Shown here piece by piece: positions 42,954 through 52,032 of a stretch of 64,000 nt of DNA; within the stretch, counting starts at the first letter, position 1, and every line of letters starts with the position of its first letter. The translations under genes and the position numbers were made by a program. Under the pieces are notes generated by a model, which did no database searches, was not told the origin of the DNA, and was given only the letters and a program-made list of their open reading frames with translations. The stretch is from Paenibacillaceae bacterium (GTDB taxonomy: Bacteria > Bacillota > Bacilli > Paenibacillales > NBRC-103111): positions 1 to 64,000 of the forward strand of contig JAQSYI010000037.1 in assembly GCA_029256185.1 (NCBI GenBank), read 5' to 3'.

Positions 42954-44534
42954 ATGAGCGGATTAATAGATATTTTGCTGGTTGAGGATGAGGCTGAGGT
43001 TCTGGAGGGCATGCGCTGCGCCATTGCGCAGGCTCCCCTTCCCTGGGGCCATATTTATGCGGTGGGCAATGCCGAGGATGCGGAGGACATTATGATGTCC
43101 CGGCGGCCGCACATCATTGTAACCGATATTGTGCTGCCCCGCAGATCGGGGCTGGAGCTGTTGGAGACTGCCGCGGGGCTCGGGCAGTATGAGCCCAAGA
43201 TGATTGTGGTAAGCAGCTACAACGAGTTTGATTATGCCCGGCGCAGCCTCCAGCTGGGAGCGCTGGATTATGTGCTGAAGCCGTTTCATATCGGGGATTT
43301 CATCGGCAAGCTGAAGGATATCGTCCGGATGATCCAGGAGGAGGCCAGGAGCGAAACGGAGCATCAGCTGCATGTGGAGCATGCCCGCATCGGCAATAAG
43401 CTCCTGATGGATCAGCATATACTGGGCTATTGCACCAAGAAAACCGTGCTTCAGGAGCATATCTACCACAAGCTCCAGCTGTGGGGACTGACCTGGCTGA
43501 CCACTTCGGCCTACCACGTGATCGCCTTCTGCGCAGCGGGAGATATGCCGGATCATGATACAGAGGTGGAGCTGCAGCTGTTCTCGGTGGGCAATATTGC
43601 CGAGGAAACTCTGCGGGAGCAGGAGCAAGCCTATCTGGTCCGCAATGTGCACAACCGCTGGATCATCATAACGGGTGCGCGGGATACGGAGGCGCTTATC
43701 GCCCAAGTCAGAGACAATGTGAAGAGGTATCAGAAGCTGGATCTGCAGTTCGGCATAAGCTGTGCCATGCATGCGTTCCAATCTCTGGCCGAGGCCTACG
43801 ACCAGGCGCTCACCGCGCTGCGCTGGGCTGCCGTGAACGATCAGACAACTGCAGATTATCGGGAGCTGCAGGTTCCGGCGGATGGGGCCGTCTCCGGCGA
43901 TCTCAACGAGTATTGCGTGATGGCGCTGATTCATGCGGAGGTCGATGAGCTGCGGTCGGCAGTGAACGCCAAGGTGGAGCAACTGGTGCGCAGCAACGCC
44001 CTTCACCATCGGCGCCAGCTGGGGCAGGCCTGTCTGGACTGGATTGTGGAGATTCAGTCGGTTGTGCATGAACGCACGGGCATTGCCACGGATCAGATTC
44101 CCCTTTCTCTATGGGAGCGGCTGGACCGTTACGACACGGTGGAATCGGTGAAGCGGGAGCTGCATGCCTATTTTCTGGAGCTGTCCCGCAGCCTGTCTCC
44201 GCAGATCACCAGGATGGGCAATGCCTGGATCGAGCAGGCCAAGAAGGTGATTGAGGAGCTGGCGGGGGAGAATGCCACTCTGCAGGGAGTGGCGGCGCGT
44301 CTGTCCATTCATCCCGTCTGGCTCAGCCAGCTGTTCAAGAAGGAGACGGGGCAGACCTTCTCCGATTATATGATCGACTGGAGAATCACCCGGGCCAAGG
44401 CCCTGCTGCGGGAATCCGGCTGCAAAATTTATGAGATCGCCGCTATGGTGGGCTATCAGGATCTTCAGTATTTCGGCAAGCTGTTCAAGAAACGTACGGG
44501 AATGTCGCCCAAGGAATACCGGTACGGCAAATAG
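42954..44534 (+). CDS. AraC-type response regulator, YesN family
   Basis: 526 residues from the ATG at 42954 (AAAGGAGG at 42939-42946). The receiver (1-120) has the acidic pair EDE, phospho-Asp about 55 (IVTDIVLPRRSG) and Lys in VLKPFH. A middle helical region follows, then a C-terminal AraC domain (about 425-525, LQGVAARLSIHPVWLSQLF in part). It is the output partner of the YesM-type kinase 48 bases downstream and probably activates the transporter and xylanase genes to the right. Confidence 0.94.
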   Translation: MSGLIDILLVEDEAEVLEGMRCAIAQAPLPWGHIYAVGNAEDAEDIMMSRRPHIIVTDIVLPRRSGLELLETAAGLGQYEPKMIVVSSYNEFDYARRSLQLGALDYVLKPFHIGDFIGKLKDIVRMIQEEARSETEHQLHVEHARIGNKLLMDQHILGYCTKKTVLQEHIYHKLQLWGLTWLTTSAYHVIAFCAAGDMPDHDTEVELQLFSVGNIAEETLREQEQAYLVRNVHNRWIIITGARDTEALIAQVRDNVKRYQKLDLQFGISCAMHAFQSLAEAYDQALTALRWAAVNDQTTADYRELQVPADGAVSGDLNEYCVMALIHAEVDELRSAVNAKVEQLVRSNALHHRRQLGQACLDWIVEIQSVVHERTGIATDQIPLSLWERLDRYDTVESVKRELHAYFLELSRSLSPQITRMGNAWIEQAKKVIEELAGENATLQGVAARLSIHPVWLSQLFKKETGQTFSDYMIDWRITRAKALLRESGCKIYEIAAMVGYQDLQYFGKLFKKRTGMSPKEYRYGK

Positions 44535-44582
44535 GCCGCCGGGCGGTTCCGGACGGCGAATGCTATTTCTGGGGGTGCAGCG

Positions 44583-46349
44583 ATGAAAGGACTCAATCTC
44601 TACGCCAAGATCAGCCTGATGCTCCTGGTGGTGGTCACCATTCCCACTGTTTTACTGGGCTATCTGTCCTACACCAAATCCTATGAGCAGCTGCAAACAG
44701 TGACGGACGCCTTCATGCAGGACAATCTGCTGCATAATGCGGAGCGGATGAACGCCATGATGGAGCAGATCAGGCGCCAATCCGAGAAGATTCTGGAATC
44801 CGAGAAGCTGAAGGCCCTGCTGCGGGAGCCTGTTCCCCAGGACAAGCTGGCCGAATATGATTTTGTCCGTCAGATGAACCCCCTGATCAGTGAACTGAAA
44901 GGGGATTTTGAGCTGAGCATCTATCCCCTTAAGCCTCCCGCTTATCCCAATTATTCCGAAGGAGTCACGGGGGAGGAGGAGTGGTTCCGCCAGGCGCTTG
45001 CGTTGGAGGGCCAGGGCTTCTGGACCACTGTTCCCGGCCGCGCGGCGGATATGGCCGATGAGCTGTGGTTCGTGAGAGCGATCAGGGATTTTCCCATATT
45101 GAAGCCCCTGGGGGTAATTGCCTTCCGGATTCCCAGCTATGTGCTGGCCAATCAGCTGGTTATCCCCGAGCGGCTGGAGAAGGTCAGCTTCTATGTGATC
45201 GATGAGCTGGGGCGGACGATTATCTCCAAGAATACGTTGGAGCCTGCAGTGGCCCCCTTTGGGAAGCTTCCCCCCTGGGATACTCTGAAGCCGGGAACCA
45301 TACGGCTTACGGGTACTGATGGTCAAAGCTATTATACGGCCTTCAGAACCCTGAATAATGAAGGCTGGGGGCTGATGGAAGCCGTTCCCGCTGCTGTGCT
45401 GACGGGACCGGTGGAGAATATCAAGCGGTTTACCCTGATTTCGGTGGTTACGGGGCTTACGGTAATGGCTGTGCTGCTGCTGGTCATCGTGCGGATGGTC
45501 ACCATCCCCCTGAAGTCGCTGTCCCGCCATATGCGCCGCATGATGGGAGGCGAGCTGGTCTATTACGAGCAGGACCTGGAGCGCAAGGACGAGATCGGCT
45601 TGCTGGTCCGGGGCTACAATGCCATGATCACAGGCATGGCGGAGCATATCGGCACCATCCGCCAGATCGAGGAGGAGAAGCGCCGGCTGGAGATTAGGAC
45701 GCTGATCCATCAGATCAATCCCCACTTTCTGTACAATACCATGAACGCCATCAAATGGAGGGCGGAGAAGGCGGGAGAAGGGGGAATAGCCAGCATGGTC
45801 ACGTCCCTTGCGGAATTGCTGCGCTTCAGCATCCACAGCGGCGAAGAACTGACCACCCTGGAACGGGAGCTGACCCATGTGAAAAATTATCTCAGCATCG
45901 AGCAGCAGCGGACATCCGAATCGTTCTCGGTATTCGTCCAGGTCCAGCCGGCCGTCCTCCGCCTTCCGTATATGAAGCTGACCATCCAGCCCATTGTGGA
46001 AAATGCAGTCAAGCATGCCATGAAGCGTCAGGAGGGGGACGGCAGCGGCAAGATCATGATTTCCGTCAGCCGGACAGCAGCGGGACTTGTCTGTGCGGTG
46101 GAGGATAACGGTACCGGCAGCAGCGTGAGTCTGACCGAGCACTTCGCCCGTCTGGAGCGGGAAGGGGAGTCCGGAGAGCAGGGCGTGGGACTGTACAATG
46201 TGGACCGGAGGCTGAAGCTGCGCTTTGGCTCTCTTTACGGCATCGCCATGGAGAACCGGCCCGAGGGAGGGTGCCGGGTCACCCTCTTGCATCCGGTATT
46301 GAATGAACAGGGAGAAGTGCTGCAGGAACCCCCTCAAAACGTTAACTGA
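44583..46349 (+). CDS. Sensor histidine kinase, YesM/LytS-like family
   Basis: 588 residues: membrane segment (about 8-30), extracytoplasmic sensor (31-280), second membrane segment (about 285-307), HAMP, His_kinase motif with His about 376 (LIHQINPHFLYNTM) and HATPase (ENAVKHAMK, GVGLYNVDRRL). It phosphorylates the YesN protein upstream. The next gene encodes a membrane-anchored solute-binding protein that may present the ligand to it. Confidence 0.94.
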   Translation: MKGLNLYAKISLMLLVVVTIPTVLLGYLSYTKSYEQLQTVTDAFMQDNLLHNAERMNAMMEQIRRQSEKILESEKLKALLREPVPQDKLAEYDFVRQMNPLISELKGDFELSIYPLKPPAYPNYSEGVTGEEEWFRQALALEGQGFWTTVPGRAADMADELWFVRAIRDFPILKPLGVIAFRIPSYVLANQLVIPERLEKVSFYVIDELGRTIISKNTLEPAVAPFGKLPPWDTLKPGTIRLTGTDGQSYYTAFRTLNNEGWGLMEAVPAAVLTGPVENIKRFTLISVVTGLTVMAVLLLVIVRMVTIPLKSLSRHMRRMMGGELVYYEQDLERKDEIGLLVRGYNAMITGMAEHIGTIRQIEEEKRRLEIRTLIHQINPHFLYNTMNAIKWRAEKAGEGGIASMVTSLAELLRFSIHSGEELTTLERELTHVKNYLSIEQQRTSESFSVFVQVQPAVLRLPYMKLTIQPIVENAVKHAMKRQEGDGSGKIMISVSRTAAGLVCAVEDNGTGSSVSLTEHFARLEREGESGEQGVGLYNVDRRLKLRFGSLYGIAMENRPEGGCRVTLLHPVLNEQGEVLQEPPQNVN

Positions 46350-46405
46350 ACCCTGTTTTACCGGAGTGACCAAAACCTTATGATGGAAGAAGAGGTGCTG
46401 CTGCC

Positions 46406-47959
46406 TTGAGCGAGAAGCAAAGGACGGGGATCATGGGCAAGAAGGGATGGATAGCTGCTGCACTGGCCGTCTGCTGCGCAGGGATGATTCTGTGGCTCCG
46501 GCCTGAGCGGACCGGGGTGGAAGCGGCGCAGCGCGATCATCTGACCATCATGAAGCCGCTGTATTCCGGCCACATCTATTACCCGGACTCCGAGCTGGAG
46601 CGGCTGCTGGAGGAGAAAGCGGGAGTGGAGGTTACATACGAGACCCCGCCAAGCTTCGAATACCGCAACAGGCTGATGGTGCGGATTGCGGGAGGGGACA
46701 TTCCCGATATTATCAACACCTACAGCCCCAATGAAGCGGAGCATAACGCCCTGATCTCCCAGGGGGTGTTTCTGCCTCTTGATGATCTGCTTCCCCGGTT
46801 TCCCCGGCTGGTCCAGGCCTTCAGCCCGCAAACCTGGGAATATATGAGGAACCCCGCCGACGGCAAAATATACGGGGTTCCCTGGATGAGGGACCGGGGC
46901 GGCCAGGGCATGCTGATTCGAAGGGACTGGCTGGACCGTCTGGGCCTTGCGCCTCCGTCCACTCTGGAGGAGCTGACGGAGGTGCTCATTGCCTTCCGGG
47001 ACCGGGACCCGGACGGGAACGGGCGCAAGGATACCATCCCCCTGACCTTCAAGGATCATCAGGTGTGGAGTCTGCAGCCCTTCTTTACCTTGTTCGGACT
47101 CAACCCCAACTGGCATCCCTCAGAGGAGGCTGCGGACCGGCTGGTGTACGGCTGGGTCGAGCCGGAGGCTGTTCAGGTGCTGGAATTGCTGCGCTCCTTC
47201 CGGGAGCAGGGGCTGCTGGACCCGGATTTTCTCGTCGGCAAGATGCTGGGCAATGACAAGTTCCAATTGGGGAATGTAGGAGTGCTGGTATTCAATATCG
47301 GCGATTATCATTATTTTGCCGGCCAGCCGGAGCTGCAGGCGGAAATTCTGGACCCGATCAGCCATAAGGGGCATTACTGGAGTCTGGTGCTGCCCTCTGT
47401 TCCCATCACACGGACCAACCAGATCTCCGCGGATTCCCCTCATCCCGAGGCGGCGCTGCGCTATCTGGAGTATCAGATTACGGAAGGCTTCGATCTGATT
47501 CAGTATGGAGTGGAAGGAAAGACGTATATGGTGGAGGATGGAGTGAAGGTCCCCCTGCCCTCTGGTAAACGCGATGCCCGTTACAATACCAATCTGGGCT
47601 TGGAGCTGCTCCAGCCCGAATGGCTGTACAGCGCTCCGGAGAAGTACACCAAGTTCATGAACCGGCAGGAAACGGATTATCTGATGGAGAAGCTGAACCG
47701 TTACGAGCAGCACATCATGTATGATTATCTCCGAGGCAACGTATTGCTCCCCTTCCGGGAGGAGAACTGGAGCCAGCTTAGGGCGATTGTGGAGGAAGGC
47801 TACGCCTCCATGCTGCTGCAGCCGGATGTGGATATCCCCACCGCCTTCACCCGCATGCTCTCCCAATACAAACAAGCGGGAGGGGTTGAACTGGAGGAGG
47901 AGATCAACAGGCTGCAGCTTGATAAATCCATGCCCGGGTATACGTATATGAACCGGTAA
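46406..47959 (+). CDS. Membrane-anchored solute-binding protein beside a kinase
   Basis: The 517-residue protein is a clear paralogue of the lipoprotein at 52033 (shared ITYETPPS-like core, GGDIPDIINT, EAEHNALI, VPWMRDRGG, RYNTNLGLELLQPEWLY). Its N-terminus differs: a hydrophobic segment (about 14-30, WIAAALAVCCAGMILWL) flanked by charges, with no acceptable lipobox because the residue before each Cys is Val or Cys. It looks like a signal anchor. Lying 56 bases after the YesM gene, it is probably a ligand-binding co-receptor rather than a transport component. The start is TTG at 46406 after AGAGGTG. Confidence 0.85.
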   Translation: MSEKQRTGIMGKKGWIAAALAVCCAGMILWLRPERTGVEAAQRDHLTIMKPLYSGHIYYPDSELERLLEEKAGVEVTYETPPSFEYRNRLMVRIAGGDIPDIINTYSPNEAEHNALISQGVFLPLDDLLPRFPRLVQAFSPQTWEYMRNPADGKIYGVPWMRDRGGQGMLIRRDWLDRLGLAPPSTLEELTEVLIAFRDRDPDGNGRKDTIPLTFKDHQVWSLQPFFTLFGLNPNWHPSEEAADRLVYGWVEPEAVQVLELLRSFREQGLLDPDFLVGKMLGNDKFQLGNVGVLVFNIGDYHYFAGQPELQAEILDPISHKGHYWSLVLPSVPITRTNQISADSPHPEAALRYLEYQITEGFDLIQYGVEGKTYMVEDGVKVPLPSGKRDARYNTNLGLELLQPEWLYSAPEKYTKFMNRQETDYLMEKLNRYEQHIMYDYLRGNVLLPFREENWSQLRAIVEEGYASMLLQPDVDIPTAFTRMLSQYKQAGGVELEEEINRLQLDKSMPGYTYMNR

Positions 47960-48063
47960 CTTATGAACCGATAAACCTATGAGCTAATGGGCTAATAAGC
48001 CGATGAGCCGGTGAACCAAAGAGCCAAAGAGCCGATTAGACGAGGATGAGAGGAGAATGAAGC

Positions 48064-49311
48064 ATGAGCAGCAGAGAAACGCCTGCTCCCGTGGAGGAAT
48101 GGATGAAAAGCCGGCCGGATATCACCGTATATATCCCTCCGGAGGATGAGTACACTGGGGATAACGAGCATTTTCTCGTTTTTCAGGCTCCAACTGGAGG
48201 CTGGTTGGCCCTGTGGACCCAGAGCTCGGTGGAGGGCTTCGGGGACAACCACTTGGTGCTTGCCCGCAGCCGGGACCAACTGCAATGGTCCGAGCCCCAG
48301 GTCATAGCGGGCACACCCCGTGGACAGCGTGGCGGTCAGGCCAGTTGGGGTTTCCCGGTAGTATCCAGGCAGGGAAGAATCTATGTTTTCTATACCAAGG
48401 ATGTGGGCGTATACGATCTGGACAAACAAACCTGCGGCGCCATGGGTGTGCTCTACTCCGACGACGACGGTGTAACATGGACCCACGGAGAGGATATTCC
48501 CATTCCCCGCAACCGCTTCGACCATCCCGATTCCCGGGTGCCGCGGAACTGGATCGTCTGGCAGAAGCCCATCCGGGACAGCCGCAACCGCCTGATTGCC
48601 GGCTGCACCCAGTGGAGCAGTCCGGCCGTATCGCCTCCGCCTCCGGCAGGCTGGTACAGCAAGGACTCCCGCTGCCTGTTCATCCGCTTCGACAATATTG
48701 ACGAAGCCCCCGATCCGCAGCGGCTTGCCGTTACCTGGCTGCCGTCGCAAGGGGAAGGGCTTGCGGTTGCCTACCCGGGACGCTCCGATCTATCTGTAGC
48801 CCAGGAGCCCTCCCTTGTGCTGCTTCCCGACGGCAGGCTCTTCTGTGTGATGCGCACATTTACTGGTAAAATATGGTTCACTTTGTCCGATGACGATGGA
48901 GATAGCTGGAGCGAGCCAAGAATGCTCCGTTACCGGGACGGAGGAGAGCCTGTGCTGCAGCCCATCGCCTCCTGTCCGCTCTATCCGCTGGATGACGGGC
49001 GTTATGTGCTGGTGTTCCACAACAATGACGGACACGTCGGTCCCTACGGCCCGCAGGATGCGCTCTATAACCGCCATCCCGCTTATCTGAGCATCGCCCG
49101 CTATGTGGAGGGAGCCGAGCAGCCCCTATGGTTTAGTCCGCCCAAGCTGTTCCTGGATAACGGCGGTCAGCCCACAGGCCCCAAGGGCACGAATGAAATT
49201 GCCACTTATCCCAGTCTTACGCAGTGGAACGGCAAGACGATTCTCTGGTACCCTGACCGCAAATACTATCTCCTGGGCAAAATAATTCCGGCAGCCTGGC
49301 TGGAGGAATAG
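48064..49311 (+). CDS. Leaderless sialidase-fold (BNR/Asp-box) protein
   Basis: 415 residues with two clear Asp boxes (SDDDGVTW about 137, SDDDGDSW about 278) and repeated beta-strand patterns of a six-bladed propeller (HFLVFQAPTGGWLALW, GRIYVFYTKD, GRLFCVMRTF, YVLVFHNNDGH). It lacks a signal peptide and a LamG domain, unlike its cousin at 39002. It is cytosolic, probably a glycosidase-like or sugar-processing protein. The start follows GAGGAGA. It lies between the sensor module and the transporter. Confidence 0.8.
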   Translation: MSSRETPAPVEEWMKSRPDITVYIPPEDEYTGDNEHFLVFQAPTGGWLALWTQSSVEGFGDNHLVLARSRDQLQWSEPQVIAGTPRGQRGGQASWGFPVVSRQGRIYVFYTKDVGVYDLDKQTCGAMGVLYSDDDGVTWTHGEDIPIPRNRFDHPDSRVPRNWIVWQKPIRDSRNRLIAGCTQWSSPAVSPPPPAGWYSKDSRCLFIRFDNIDEAPDPQRLAVTWLPSQGEGLAVAYPGRSDLSVAQEPSLVLLPDGRLFCVMRTFTGKIWFTLSDDDGDSWSEPRMLRYRDGGEPVLQPIASCPLYPLDDGRYVLVFHNNDGHVGPYGPQDALYNRHPAYLSIARYVEGAEQPLWFSPPKLFLDNGGQPTGPKGTNEIATYPSLTQWNGKTILWYPDRKYYLLGKIIPAAWLEE

Positions 49312-49351
49312 AGGCGATCCGACCTGGACGGTCAAGCGGATAAGGTAAGAG

Positions 49352-49446
49352 ACTGCGGCGAAATAAAGTACCGCTAATTTGTTGATAAAAACCCAAAAAA
49401 ACGTGGAGATTTTGTCAACAAAAGCGGGTGCTAATTTTCTTGCAGT
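49352..49446. repeat. Dispersed AAGTACCGC hairpin element, expanded copy 3
   Basis: Outer arms ACTGC and GCAGT enclose GGCGAAATAAAGTACCGCTA, and an inner stem TTTGTTGA/TCAACAAA has been inserted between the halves. It lies 40 bases after the sialidase-fold gene stop. Confidence 0.65.
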
Positions 49447-49592
49447 TCTAAGTCTTGAGCGTAACGAGCGGACGTTTATAAAGGTTAAGCTTGTTCGCAC
49501 ACAGTGGACGTTTTGAGAAAATTGTCCGTAGGAAAGTGGACATTGAAACATATGTCAGGCAGGAAACGAATGGATGTAATTAACCCGTACAT

Positions 49593-49755
49593 CTAGTATG
49601 GAATTTAAGATAAACCACTAGATATAGGAGCGATGACCTGCATGCGTGGAAGGAGTGAACCTTCTGTCCGTGTCCACGCTCTGAAAGACAAAACGCATAA
49701 AATGTACTCTGATAAAGGACATACAAGGAGAAGTACCATGCTGGTTTCATCCTAA
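49593..49755 (+). other. Structured leader region with a five-codon frame
   Basis: Hairpins ATCTAGT/ACTAGAT (49593-49623) and GCGTGGA/TCCACGC (49644-49679) are followed by AAGGAG and a tiny frame encoding MLVSS (49738-49755). The frame has good Shine-Dalgarno spacing, but its translation is unproven. The region lies about 260 bases before the permease start. Confidence 0.4.
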
Positions 49756-49769
49756 GAAAGCCAGCGCTG

Positions 49770-50005
49770 CTGCCGAGGCGAGTTTTCTACTCATTCGGCT
49801 GCACTTTACCGACAACGAAAAGCTCAAACGAATGCCTCCGAAGCCAGCTTCACGTATAACCGCTTCGCTTAAGTTATACAACTCAAAAACTAAGCGGATG
49901 CTTCCGTAACCGGCCAATGCTCGCGCAAAAACAATAAGTGTATGCTTTCGATGCCAGTTTTCCGCTTATGCCGGATAAATCGGCAACCTTACTCAAAACG
50001 ATAAG
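49770..50005 (+). promoter_or_regulatory. Tandem leader elements before a permease gene
   Basis: Degenerate 55-60 bp units start near 49775, 49828, 49886 and 49933. They share ATGCnTCCGAAGCCAG, an interrupted CCGCTT block and ACTCAAAAC; the last leads into GATAAGAGGAGG and the start codon. The unit at 49828 matches the sdhA leader element at 24886 along about 60 bases. Confidence 0.6.
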
Positions 50006-50018
50006 AGGAGGAGCAAAA

Positions 50019-50978
50019 ATGCATAAAAACGCCGTTTCCGGCATACCCCCGACAGCAGCAGTACGTCGGACAGCCGGCGGGATCACCTGGAAAAGAATCA
50101 AGCGCTGCAAATGGCTTTATGTGCTGCTTTTTCCCACCATTATTTATTTCGTCATGTTCAGCATTGTCCCCTATTATGGCCTGTCCATTGCCTTCAAGGA
50201 TTTCAGCCCGTTCCGGGGAATCGCCGACAGCCCCTGGGTGGGGATGAAGCACTTCAGCCGTTTGTTCAGCAATGAGGATTTTTATCGGCTGCTGAAGAAT
50301 ACCGTGCTGATTCATCTATACAAGCTGTTCTTCGGCTTCCCTATTCCCATTATCTTCGCGCTGCTGCTAAATGAGGTGCGCAAGATCTGGTTCAAGCGGG
50401 CGGTTCAGACCGTAACCTATTTTCCCCACTTTCTCTCCTGGGTGGTTTATGGCGGGATCGTGGCCACCTTTCTTACCCCCACCGGAGTGATCAACGGGGT
50501 GCTCAAGGCCATGGAGCTGGACCCGGTGAACTTCCTGACCGACTCCCGCTTTTTCCGTCCCATTCTGGTGGTGACAGGGATTATGAAGGATTTCGGCTGG
50601 GGGGCGATTATCTACCTGGCTGCGCTGGCCGGGGTCAATCCCGAGCTGTACGACTCGGCCAAGGTCGATGGGGCGACACGGTTCAAGCAGCTTATCTATG
50701 TAACCCTCCCCGGCATCATGCCCACCATCTCTCTGATGCTGATCATCAACATCAGCAATATTCTGGATGCGGGCTTCGAGCAGGTGTTCGTGCTGATGAA
50801 CCCCACTGTCTATTCGGTAGGGGATATTATTGATACCTACGTGTACCGCATGGGGCTGGAGCGGGGCCAGTTCAGTCTGGCCACGGCGGTGGGCTTATTC
50901 AAGGGAATTATCGGTTTTATTCTGGTGATGAGCGCCAATGGTCTGCTGCGCAGGCTGGACCAGCGGTCCATCTGGTAG
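50019..50978 (+). CDS. ABC transporter permease, LplB type (sugar)
   Basis: 319 residues from the ATG at 50019 (AGAGGAGGAG upstream). The frame is open from 49938, but that part is leader repeat. Six membrane segments, FSIVPYYGLSIAFKDF near the N-terminus and the EAA-type loop ELYDSAKVDGATRFKQLIY (about 216-234) are visible. It partners the CarB-type permease 12 bases downstream. The ATPase is not encoded here. Confidence 0.92.
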   Translation: MHKNAVSGIPPTAAVRRTAGGITWKRIKRCKWLYVLLFPTIIYFVMFSIVPYYGLSIAFKDFSPFRGIADSPWVGMKHFSRLFSNEDFYRLLKNTVLIHLYKLFFGFPIPIIFALLLNEVRKIWFKRAVQTVTYFPHFLSWVVYGGIVATFLTPTGVINGVLKAMELDPVNFLTDSRFFRPILVVTGIMKDFGWGAIIYLAALAGVNPELYDSAKVDGATRFKQLIYVTLPGIMPTISLMLIINISNILDAGFEQVFVLMNPTVYSVGDIIDTYVYRMGLERGQFSLATAVGLFKGIIGFILVMSANGLLRRLDQRSIW

Positions 50979-50990
50979 GAGGAGAATCTT

Positions 50991-51851
50991 ATGAACAAAC
51001 CCAATGCGGCGGATGCCGTCATTCATATTCTGCTGGTGCTGGCCGGTGTAATCACGCTGGTGCCCGTTATTCATGTTCTGTCCGTGTCCTTCAGCGATCC
51101 CCGTGCCGTCCACAGCTCCACCTTGATGCTCTACCCCAAGGAGCTTACACTGGCCGCCTATGACTATATCTTCGCCACACCTGCACTGATCCGGGCCTTT
51201 GCCATTACCGTTACCATCACCGTGCTGGGCACAGCGCTGAACCTGCTGTTTACCATTACCGGGGCCTATGCCTTGTCCAAAAGATACCTGCCCGGCCTCT
51301 CCTTCTTCATGGTGCTGGTGATCGTGGTCATGAACTTCAGCGCCGGACTGATTCCCGGCTATCTGAACATCAAGAATCTGGGACTCCTGAACAGCATCTG
51401 GGCCATGATCATTCCCGGTGCGGTGAGCGCCTTCAACCTGATCCTGATGCGCAACTTCTTCATGGATATGCCCGAGGAGATCGAGGAATCCGCCAAGATT
51501 GACGGCTGCAATGAGCTGTCCATCGTCGCCCGTATTGTGATTCCCCTGTCGCTTCCCGCTATCGCCACCATCGGTCTGTTCTACGGAGTCGGGCACTGGA
51601 ACGAATTCTTCAAGGGAATCTTCTACATTACCGATGCCAGAAAATGGCCGCTGCAGGTGCTGCTGAAGTCCATTGTCTTCGACGGCAATTTCACCAATCT
51701 GGCCGGGGCGGATACGGACAGCATCAAGATTGAGCCTGCGAATGTACAGGCGGCAGCGATCATTTTTGCCACAGTGCCCATTGTACTGGTGTATCCGTTC
51801 CTCCAGAAGCATTTCGTCAAGGGCATTGTCATGGGAGCGGTCAAGGGCTGA
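50991..51851 (+). CDS. ABC transporter permease, YtcP/CarB type (sugar)
   Basis: 286 residues, six membrane segments, EAA loop EIEESAKIDGCNELSIVAR (about 164-182) and the tail VKGIVMGAVKG. The start follows AGGAGGAG. Spacing to the LplB-type gene shows they form one transcript. Confidence 0.93.
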   Translation: MNKPNAADAVIHILLVLAGVITLVPVIHVLSVSFSDPRAVHSSTLMLYPKELTLAAYDYIFATPALIRAFAITVTITVLGTALNLLFTITGAYALSKRYLPGLSFFMVLVIVVMNFSAGLIPGYLNIKNLGLLNSIWAMIIPGAVSAFNLILMRNFFMDMPEEIEESAKIDGCNELSIVARIVIPLSLPAIATIGLFYGVGHWNEFFKGIFYITDARKWPLQVLLKSIVFDGNFTNLAGADTDSIKIEPANVQAAAIIFATVPIVLVYPFLQKHFVKGIVMGAVKG

Positions 51852-51897
51852 AGAAAACACCCTAAAACATTAAATCAGTCACCTATTTCCTTGCAAA

Positions 51898-51911
51898 AGA
51901 AAGCGGTATCA
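51898..51911 (+). promoter_or_regulatory. Candidate CcpA operator (cre)
   Basis: AGAAAGCGGTATCA differs from the cre consensus TGWNANCGNTNWCA only at the first base. It lies between the permease gene and the lipoprotein gene, about 120 bases before the latter, so it may adjust lipoprotein and xylanase expression by carbon catabolite control. Confidence 0.4.
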
Positions 51912-52032
51912 TTAAAGCTGCAGGGTACCTTGCCCCACAGGCCGCCGGAACTTTGTGCCACGAGGTTCGGGGAAATCGCCTGACGGCTGTAAGCTTGCAC
52001 CTTGGTTCACCATAAAAAGGAGGTTGCGATTT

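Noticed and set aside
44652-46373. 573-codon minus-strand frame over the YesM gene
   Set aside because: Shadow of a kinase gene with complete motifs; no family features of its own.
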